Assembly (NCBI GenBank): GCA_034184445.1
Contig: JAXFZX010000124.1
Coordinates: 1 to 11,187, forward strand
Direction of reading: 5' to 3'
DNA length: 11,187 bases
Source: CALXZG01 sp034184445
GTDB taxonomy: Bacteria > Pseudomonadota > Alphaproteobacteria > CAAHEQ01 > UBA3637
This document shows, in pieces, positions 1-4,759 of the stretch. The notes beneath the pieces are model-generated. The model made no database searches, had not been told where the DNA came from, and saw only the letters and a program-made list of their open reading frames with translations. The position numbers were made by a program, and so were the translations under genes. Position 1 is the first letter of the stretch; every line of letters starts with the position of its first letter.

Positions 1-216
1 ACCAGCCAGCCGCCACCCCCCGATCCCCCTATCTAAAACATCCATTAAAACACCTAAAAATGTTCGAGTGTCAGTAAGGGTTCTAAACAGCGTCAAAAAT
101 GTGAAATGTAATAAAATCAAGTATTTACAACATTTACGGTTCGATTATTGATCGAGACAAGCTCATTTTTCCTGCATAACAATCGAACCAGCTTAAACCA
201 TTGAAAATAAAGAAAA
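1..216. other. Intergenic stretch with no convincing gene
   Basis: I see no gene with a start and ribosome binding site here. At the left edge, plus frame 1 reads eleven codons (TSQPPPPDPPI) to a TAA at 34-36, which could be the proline-rich end of a gene from outside the window. Plus frame 2 is also open from 2 to 151, so the assignment is not secure. A 9-bp perfect inverted repeat (GGTTCGATT at 138-146, AATCGAACC at 181-189) encloses a smaller one (TCGAT at 141-145, ATCGA at 150-154). Confidence 0.4.
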
Positions 217-238
217 AAGTCGCCTTTTCAGACGACTT
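205..238 (-). terminator. Rho-independent terminator of tRNA-Ser
   Basis: Read on the minus strand just past the tRNA CCA end, AAGTCGTC and GGCGACTT (positions 238 to 217) form an 8-bp stem with one G-U pair around a TGAAAA loop. A T-rich run follows directly. The position and U-tract fit an intrinsic terminator for the tRNA transcript. Confidence 0.8.
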
Positions 239-246
239 GTTCACTT

Positions 247-335
247 TGGCGGGACGTAGAGGACTCGAACCTCTGCATCCCTTTAAGAGGATGACGGATT
301 AGCAATCCGCTGCATTACCACTCTGCCAACGCCCC
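247..335 (-). tRNA. tRNA-Ser (anticodon GCU)
   Basis: On the minus strand this folds into a class II tRNA that decodes AGC and AGU serine codons. The acceptor stem GGGGCGT pairs with ACGTCCC (one G-U), followed by discriminator G and an encoded CCA (249-247). The anticodon arm GCGGA / TCCGT holds the loop TTGCTAA with anticodon GCT at 303-301. The long variable arm CATCC / GGATG is the hallmark of tRNA-Ser and excludes a one-armed short class. The T arm AGAGG-TTCGAGT-CCTCT is canonical. It is a stand-alone gene with its own promoter and terminator. Confidence 0.97.
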
Positions 336-348
336 AGAACTTGGATGC

Positions 349-377
349 TTTATACTCTATTTTATCTCATCTGTCAA
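349..377 (-). promoter_or_regulatory. Sigma70-type promoter of tRNA-Ser
   Basis: On the minus strand a perfect -35 (TTGACA, 377-372) and a near-consensus -10 (TATAAA, 354-349) are separated by exactly 17 bp. Transcription would begin about seven bases later, shortly before the tRNA 5' end at 335. This strength is expected for a stable RNA gene. The remaining sequence between here and 513 shows no gene. Confidence 0.85.
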
Positions 378-513
378 GAAAATTTTTAAGACATCACCAA
401 ACACATGCATTCCAAGTGCAAATTAAAGTGCTTACCCAAAAACGCCCTCTTTGATACTTCATCTCACGGATATCTTAGCCAAATCCTAAATCATCAAAAT
501 TTTAAAATCTCAA

Positions 514-1305
514 TTATTTACCGGCTGATTTTTCCCGAAACTTGGCACGAAATTCTGCGACTACACTCCGCTTAGCCGATTGTCGTAATGCCGTTGGTTT
601 CATTTGTTTATCCATTTGTGCCAATCGGTTATTTATACCTTTTCGTTCGGCTTTTATTGCTTTTTGTTGGGCGTGTGCTTTTTCCCACTCTTGTAAATAT
701 GTGTCAGCCGCTTCTCCTTCTAATTTCATTCCGTCCTTAAAGATGGTTTTTGTCTCTAACTCTCCCCATTTATAATATCTTTCCCATGGGCCATCAAATT
801 TCCCGTCTTTAAGGAAGCATCGCATTTCTAATTGACCATTGTCATAATAGCTTTCAGATGAGCCATCCTTTTTTCCATCCTTAAAGGCACATTTCTGCCT
901 TAATTGACCATTTTCATGATAGCTTACATACGGGCCATCTTTTTTACCGTCCTTATAGGCGCATTTTTCATATAATTGACCATTTTCATGATAGCTTTCA
1001 TACGGACCATCTTTTTTACCGTCCTTATAGGCGCATTTTATAACTAATTGACCATTTTCAAGGTAGCATTCATATGGGCCATTTTCTTTTCCGTCCTTAT
1101 AGGCGCATTTTCCACATAATTGACCATTGTCATAGTAGCTTTCATACAAACCATCCTCTTTTCCATCCTTATAGGCACACTTTATATGCAACTGACCATT
1201 TCCATAATACGATTCAAAAGCCCCCTGTTTAACCCCGTTTTCATCAACGGCATAAACGGTCCTAATCGTCTTTTGATCGTCATGATATTCAATTTTTGTT
1301 TTCAT
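514..1305 (-). CDS. MORN-repeat (YwqK-like) protein, seven 24-aa repeats
   Basis: 263-aa protein with no signal peptide or membrane segment, so probably cytoplasmic. Residues 1-29 are a short leader. Residues 30-197 are seven consecutive 24-aa units of the form Y-E-S-Y-x-(D/E)-N-G-Q-L-x-x-K-C-A-Y-K-D-G-K-x-D-G-P. Residues 198-263 are a basic, probably helical tail rich in K, R, A and Q. The pattern matches the MORN_2 / YwqK-antitoxin-like repeat family. These fold as beta-hairpin repeats, and in many bacteria their role is unknown; the 'antitoxin' label of YwqK is a family name only, and no toxin partner is seen here. I chose ATG 1305 because AAGGAAG (1318-1312) sits 6 nt upstream. An in-frame GTG at 1329 would fall almost on the predicted transcription start. 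Function is not assigned. It stands alone, divergent from rho. Confidence 0.85.
   Translation of the reverse strand: MKTKIEYHDDQKTIRTVYAVDENGVKQGAFESYYGNGQLHIKCAYKDGKEDGLYESYYDNGQLCGKCAYKDGKENGPYECYLENGQLVIKCAYKDGKKDGPYESYHENGQLYEKCAYKDGKKDGPYVSYHENGQLRQKCAFKDGKKDGSSESYYDNGQLEMRCFLKDGKFDGPWERYYKWGELETKTIFKDGMKLEGEAADTYLQEWEKAHAQQKAIKAERKGINNRLAQMDKQMKPTALRQSAKRSVVAEFRAKFREKSAGK
715..1218 (-). repeat. Seven tandem 72-bp coding repeats
   Basis: This is the DNA behind protein repeats 1-7. The motif ATTGACCATT (plus-strand reading) recurs every 72 bp, for example at 831 and 903. The middle units are nearly identical over long stretches. The last unit, nearest the C-terminus, and the first are more diverged, as is usual for arrays that expand from the inside. 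Adjacent near-identical units could change in number by slippage or recombination. Confidence 0.9.
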
Positions 1306-1311
1306 GAGTTT

Positions 1312-1318
1312 CTTCCTT
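1312..1318 (-). promoter_or_regulatory. Ribosome binding site of MORN-repeat gene
   Basis: AAGGAAG lies 6 nt before ATG 1305 on the minus strand. It decides the start in favour of that ATG over the upstream GTG at 1329. Confidence 0.75.
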
Positions 1319-1337
1319 TCCGATAACACATGTACTT

Positions 1338-1366
1338 ATTATACCATTGATCACTTATTCCGTCAA
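1338..1366 (-). promoter_or_regulatory. Promoter of MORN-repeat gene
   Basis: On the minus strand, TTGACG (1366-1361) and a perfect TATAAT (1343-1338) are separated by 17 bp. The start would be near 1331, giving a leader of about 25 nt before ATG 1305. A 7-bp inverted repeat covers the -35 element. Confidence 0.8.
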
Positions 1367-1371
1367 GTGAT
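1350..1371. promoter_or_regulatory. Candidate operator over the MORN-gene promoter
   Basis: ATCACTT (1350-1356) and AAGTGAT (1365-1371) form a perfect 7-bp inverted repeat with an 8-bp spacer. It contains the whole -35 hexamer, so a dimeric protein bound here should block RNA polymerase. No regulator gene is adjacent, so the binding protein is unknown. Confidence 0.45.
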
Positions 1372-1460
1372 TTAGTAAAGCCTGCAACATAAGTAGATCA
1401 CCTTTTCCTGTTCAAATACTCAGATTTGGATTATTTCTTTAAAGCCCCAATAAAAATATC

Positions 1461-1489
1461 TTGACTTTAAAAAAAAAGAGCTTTATAAT
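1461..1489 (+). promoter_or_regulatory. Promoter of rho
   Basis: TTGACT (1461-1466) and a perfect TATAAT (1484-1489) are separated by 17 bp, with an A-rich spacer. The start is expected near 1496, leaving a leader of roughly 53 nt before the rho ATG. Confidence 0.85.
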
Positions 1490-1496
1490 TACCCTA

Positions 1497-1512
1497 TCTG
1501 TCGTCCGACAGA
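1497..1512 (+). promoter_or_regulatory. Palindrome at the 5' end of the rho leader
   Basis: TCTGTCG and CGACAGA are separated by TC. In RNA this would fold as a 6-bp stem TCTGTC / GACAGA with a GTCC tetraloop at the very 5' end of the transcript. It could protect the mRNA end or take part in control of rho expression. As DNA it is also a compact operator-like site at the transcription start. No U-tract follows, so it is not an intrinsic terminator. Confidence 0.45.
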
Positions 1513-1548
1513 GTTTTAAATTTCCCATATTTTTTTATAAGGAATTCC

Positions 1549-2808
1549 ATGCAATTACAGGATTTAAAGAAAAAAACGCCTACGGAATTATTGGCCTATG
1601 CCGAAGAATTGGAAGTAGAAAATGCCGCTTCATTAAGGACCCAAGATTTAATGTATGCCATCTTAAAACGCTTGGCAGAAACGGAAAATACCCTATTTGG
1701 TGAGGGGGTCTTAGAGGTCATGCAAGACGGCTTTGGCTTTTTGCGTTCACCCGAGGCCAATTACCTTGCCGGTCCTGATGATATTTATGTTGCACCTCAG
1801 CATATTAAACGCTGGGGCCTTAGAACAGGGGACACCGTTGCCGGTGAAATCAGTGCGCCCCAAAATGGCGAAAAATATTTTTCTTTAACAAAAATTGATA
1901 CCGTTAATTATGTAAAGCCTGAGGAATTACGGTTTCGGATTAATTTTGATGATTTGACACCGCTTTACCCCGAAAAACCGATTAAAATGGAACATGATGT
2001 TCCCCCGTCCGAAAAAGATATGACGGCACGGATTATAGATTTAATCTGCCCACAAGGCTTTGGGCAAAGGTCCCTGATTGTGGCCCCCCCCAGAACGGGT
2101 AAGACGGTAATGCTTAAAAACATTGCGCATGCAATTACGGCCAATTATCCGGATGCGCACCTGATTATGCTTTTGATTGACGAACGTCCCGAAGAAGTGA
2201 CCGATATGCTTCGCTCGGTCAAAGGCGAGGTCATATCTTCCACATTTGATGAGCCGGCCGCCCGCCATGTTCAGGTTGCCGAAATGGTCATTCAAAAGGC
2301 CAAACGCCTTGTGGAACATAAAAAAGATGTCATTATTTTATTGGATTCCATTACGCGTTTGGCGCGCGCCTATAATACCGTTATTCCCTCCAGCGGTAAA
2401 GTCTTAACCGGCGGTGTGGATGCCAATGCACTTCAAAAGCCGAAACGCTTTTTCGGTGCTGCCCGCAATATTGAAGAAGGTGGTTCTCTCACAATTTTTG
2501 GAACGGCCTTAATTGATACGGGCTCACGCATGGATGAAGTAATCTTTGAAGAATTTAAAGGCACCGGAAACAGCGAAATTATTTTGGATCGTAAAGTGTC
2601 CGATAAGCGTATCTTCCCCGCCATTGATGTGACGAAATCCGGCACCCGTAAAGAGGAATTGTTGGTGGATAAGAATAAACTCCCAAAAATGTGGGTTTTG
2701 CGCCGTGTGTTGATGCCGATGGGTGTCACGGATTCCATGGAATTTTTGATGGAAAAATTGCGTCAAAGCAAAACAAATGATGACTTTTTCCAAAGCATGA
2801 ATCAATAA
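1549..2808 (+). CDS. rho: Transcription termination factor Rho
   Basis: 419 aa, the same length as the E. coli protein. Rho is a hexameric RNA helicase that binds C-rich nascent RNA and uses ATP to release RNA polymerase. Residues 1-47 are the N-terminal helical part. The cold-shock-like RNA-binding domain follows, with RNP1 motif GFGFLR at 61-66. The ATPase core has Walker A APPRTGKT (K185, T186), Walker B ending in LLD (D266), and the secondary RNA-binding Q-loop around SGKVLTGG (282-289). The stretch FFGAARNIEEGGSLTI and the later EEFKGTGN are near-invariant in the family. The RTGKT form of Walker A and the N-terminal wording fit Alphaproteobacteria. The start is supported by AAGGA (1539-1543) five bases upstream. 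It has its own promoter and no clear intrinsic terminator behind it. Confidence 0.98.
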   Translation: MQLQDLKKKTPTELLAYAEELEVENAASLRTQDLMYAILKRLAETENTLFGEGVLEVMQDGFGFLRSPEANYLAGPDDIYVAPQHIKRWGLRTGDTVAGEISAPQNGEKYFSLTKIDTVNYVKPEELRFRINFDDLTPLYPEKPIKMEHDVPPSEKDMTARIIDLICPQGFGQRSLIVAPPRTGKTVMLKNIAHAITANYPDAHLIMLLIDERPEEVTDMLRSVKGEVISSTFDEPAARHVQVAEMVIQKAKRLVEHKKDVIILLDSITRLARAYNTVIPSSGKVLTGGVDANALQKPKRFFGAARNIEEGGSLTIFGTALIDTGSRMDEVIFEEFKGTGNSEIILDRKVSDKRIFPAIDVTKSGTRKEELLVDKNKLPKMWVLRRVLMPMGVTDSMEFLMEKLRQSKTNDDFFQSMNQ

Positions 2809-2822
2809 AATTCCTTTTTTTC

Positions 2823-2851
2823 TTGCTTTTTGTCCGTTTTTTGGATAGAAT
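2823..2851 (+). promoter_or_regulatory. Probable promoter of frr-uppS
   Basis: TTGCTT (2823-2828) and TAGAAT (2846-2851) are separated by 17 bp in the 73-bp gap after rho. It is weaker than the other promoters here, and some readthrough from rho is possible since no hairpin terminator lies between. Confidence 0.55.
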
Positions 2852-2881
2852 AGGGAAAATTTATGATGGAAAGGATATACT

Positions 2882-3442
2882 ATGGATTATGCACAAATTA
2901 AAGCAACCATGCAGGAACATTTGGCAAAGACCGAAGAGGCTTTGCGTAAAGATTTCGCGGGACTTCGCACGGGACGCGCTTCAACGGGTCTTTTAGACGG
3001 CATTATGGTAGAAGCCTATGGTGCCACCGTTCCCCTAAACCAAGTTGGAAATGTATCTGTGCCCGAGGCTAGAATGCTGTCGGTTCAGGTATGGGACCGC
3101 GGTCTTTTAAAGGTTGTGGAAAAGGCTATTCGTGATGCGGGACTGGGTCTTAATCCCATGAACGACGGACAAATGATTCGAATTCCCATTCCTCCACTAT
3201 CCGAGGAACGGCGCATTGAGCTTTGTAAAATTGCCGGCAAATACACCGAATCGGCACGCGTATCAGCCCGAAATGTTCGGCGAGAAGCCCTTGATGCTAT
3301 CAAAAAGATGAAACAGGACAATCAAATTTCCGAAGATGATCAAAAGCGGTATGAGACAGAAATTCAAAATTTAACGGACAAAACCGTATCGGCATTGGAC
3401 GAAATGTTAAAGAACAAAGAAGCGGAAATTAAACAAGTATAA
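2882..3442 (+). CDS. frr: Ribosome recycling factor
   Basis: 186 aa, normal length. With EF-G, this protein splits post-termination ribosomes into subunits. It is an L-shaped molecule of a three-helix bundle and a small beta domain. The N-terminal helix with FAGLRTGRAS (about 25-34), the beta domain around EAYGATVPLNQVGNVSVPEAR, and the C-terminal helices beginning IPIPPLSEERR are all family signatures. The start is supported by AAGGA (2871-2875) upstream. The stop codon overlaps the uppS start by one base (TAATG), so the two are translationally coupled. Its usual upstream partner pyrH is replaced here by rho. Confidence 0.98.
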   Translation: MDYAQIKATMQEHLAKTEEALRKDFAGLRTGRASTGLLDGIMVEAYGATVPLNQVGNVSVPEARMLSVQVWDRGLLKVVEKAIRDAGLGLNPMNDGQMIRIPIPPLSEERRIELCKIAGKYTESARVSARNVRREALDAIKKMKQDNQISEDDQKRYETEIQNLTDKTVSALDEMLKNKEAEIKQV

Positions 3443-4167
3443 TGACTGATACCCCAGAAGAACAAAAATTACCCATTCACATCGGCTTTATTATGGATGG
3501 CAACGGTCGTTGGGCCGAAGAGCAAGGATTAAAGCGCACAGCAGGACATAAAAAAGGGGCTGAGGTTGCTCGCCTTGTGATAGAACATGCCAAAAAACGG
3601 GGGATAAAAGTTGTCACTCTTTATGCTTTTTCAACCGAAAATTGGAAGCGTCCCAAGACTGAAGTGAAAACTTTATTGGATATCTTCCGCAAATATATGA
3701 ACGAAGATATCAAGGAATTGCAAAAGCAACGGGTTCGTGTTTCTTTTATCGGCGACAAAGAAAAATTTCCCGCCGATATGGTAAAACGCATGAATGAAAT
3801 TGAACGCGAAACCGCTGCCTATGATGACTTTCGGGTTGTGTTAGCACTTAACTACGGCTTTCGGGATGATATGATTGCCGCCATTAAAAAAATTGCCATT
3901 GATATTTTGGATCGCAAATACCTGATTTCCAGCATTGATGAAGCCAAGGTTAATGAAGCCCTTTCAACCCATGACACACCGTATCCGGATTTAATTATTC
4001 GCACAAGCGGGGAGCAACGCCTCAGCAACTTCCTGATGTGGGAAAGTGCCTATGCGGAATTATATTTCACACCGGTTTATTGGCCCGATTTTAATGAGCA
4101 TGACCTTGATGATGCAATTGAGGCCTATGGCCGCCGCAACCGCCGCTTCGGCAAAGTGACGGTGTAA
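3442..4167 (+). CDS. uppS: Undecaprenyl diphosphate synthase (isoprenyl transferase)
   Basis: 241 aa. This cis-prenyltransferase extends farnesyl diphosphate with isopentenyl diphosphate to make the C55 lipid carrier for peptidoglycan and other envelope polymers. The catalytic motif MDGNGRWA has D19 as the Mg-binding aspartate. The C-terminal signature RTSGEQRLSNFLMWESAY begins at R187. It supplies R187 and R193, which are expected to bind diphosphate, and is followed by E206 in AELYF. WPDF near the end is also typical. Start ATG 3442 overlaps the frr stop, so translation probably relies on coupling. The cdsA-dxr genes that often follow uppS in proteobacteria are absent; a new promoter and the hydrogenase operon come next. 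Confidence 0.97.
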   Translation: MTDTPEEQKLPIHIGFIMDGNGRWAEEQGLKRTAGHKKGAEVARLVIEHAKKRGIKVVTLYAFSTENWKRPKTEVKTLLDIFRKYMNEDIKELQKQRVRVSFIGDKEKFPADMVKRMNEIERETAAYDDFRVVLALNYGFRDDMIAAIKKIAIDILDRKYLISSIDEAKVNEALSTHDTPYPDLIIRTSGEQRLSNFLMWESAYAELYFTPVYWPDFNEHDLDDAIEAYGRRNRRFGKVTV

Positions 4168-4184
4168 GAAAGCGATCAAAATAA

Positions 4185-4206
4185 ATCTTGATTTTTTGTT
4201 CAAGAT
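4185..4206. promoter_or_regulatory. Candidate operator over the hydrogenase promoter
   Basis: ATCTTGA (4185-4191) and TCAAGAT (4200-4206) form a perfect 7-bp inverted repeat with an 8-bp spacer. The -35 hexamer lies inside it. The half sites TTGA and TCAA resemble an FNR/CRP-type site but are 2 bp too far apart for FNR. A redox- or metabolite-responsive repressor is the simplest reading. It could instead be an RNA hairpin at the end of the uppS transcript, but no U-tract follows. Confidence 0.45.
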
Positions 4207-4216
4207 ATGATAGAAA
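4188..4216 (+). promoter_or_regulatory. Promoter of the hydrogenase operon
   Basis: TTGATT (4188-4193) and TAGAAA (4211-4216) are separated by 17 bp. The start would be near 4223. A good ribosome binding site, AAGGAG (4241-4246), lies 9 nt before the first gene. Confidence 0.65.
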
Positions 4217-4255
4217 AGATACCACTTAAATTTTAATCAAAAGGAGAATTAAGGT

Positions 4256-4747
4256 ATGGCAGAAGATAAAGCTAAAATCCAAGAAGATACCAGAAAAATG
4301 ATGGTTAAATGGAAATCAAAACGTGGGGCGCTCATTATGGCGCTTCATGAAATTCAAGGGGCATTCGGGTATGTTCCTTGGGATTCGATGGAGGTCGTAT
4401 CGGAAGAATTAAAAATCCCAATGGCACAAATTTATTCGGTTTTAACATTCTATAACCATTTTAAATTGACGGCACCGGGGAAAGTTGTTATTTCCATTTG
4501 TGACGGAACGGCCTGCCATATTAAGGGCGGCCAATCTGTGATTGAAGCTTTTGAGAAAGAATTAGGCGTTAAGGCCGGTATCACAACGCCGGATGGCCTG
4601 TTTTATATTCAGGTTGTTCGTTGCCTCGGTTGTTGCGGTTTAGCCCCTGTTGTGGTGGTGAACGGCAAGACCTATGGTCGGGTGACACCTTTGGATGCCC
4701 CGAAAATTATTGCCGAATGGCGTGAGACAATGGCCGCAGAAGGATAA
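4256..4747 (+). CDS. hndA: NAD-linked [FeFe]-hydrogenase subunit A (NuoE-like)
   Basis: 163 aa, matching HndA/HydC and the 24-kDa NuoE subunit of complex I. An N-terminal helical region (about 1-70, with ALHEIQGAFGYVP) precedes a thioredoxin-like domain holding a [2Fe-2S] cluster. The ligands are visible as C82-x4-C87 and C123-x3-C127 in the CLGCCGLAP motif. It is expected to work with the NuoF-like subunit in electron transfer between NAD(H) and the hydrogenase. It is the first gene of a tight three-gene operon, with 12 bp to the next. Its homology to NuoE alone would not separate it from complex I; the hydrogenase downstream does. Confidence 0.93.
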   Translation: MAEDKAKIQEDTRKMMVKWKSKRGALIMALHEIQGAFGYVPWDSMEVVSEELKIPMAQIYSVLTFYNHFKLTAPGKVVISICDGTACHIKGGQSVIEAFEKELGVKAGITTPDGLFYIQVVRCLGCCGLAPVVVVNGKTYGRVTPLDAPKIIAEWRETMAAEG

Positions 4748-4759
4748 GGAGATTTTATT

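Noticed and set aside
247..335. Integration site (att) in tRNA-Ser
   Set aside because: No integrase gene and no second copy of the tRNA 3' end were seen in the window.
715..1218. Evenly spaced repeats as a CRISPR array
   Set aside because: The 72-bp units are fully coding in one frame with conserved protein repeats, and there are no unique spacers between identical repeats.
1306..1329. Upstream GTG start (1329) for the MORN-repeat protein
   Set aside because: It falls within two or three bases of the predicted transcription start and has no ribosome binding site; ATG 1305 has a good one.
2041..2738. Minus-strand open frames inside rho (2041-2319, 2433-2738, 2524-2805)
   Set aside because: They lie fully opposite a highly conserved rho sequence, overlap each other in different frames, and show no recognisable protein features.
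4188..4203. FNR box upstream of the hydrogenase operon
   Set aside because: TTGA and TCAA half sites are present but separated by 8 bp, whereas the FNR consensus TTGAT-N4-ATCAA needs 6 bp between those tetramers.
4185..4206. Intrinsic terminator after uppS
   Set aside because: The 7-bp hairpin is AT-rich and is not followed by a U-tract, and it overlaps a plausible -35 element instead.
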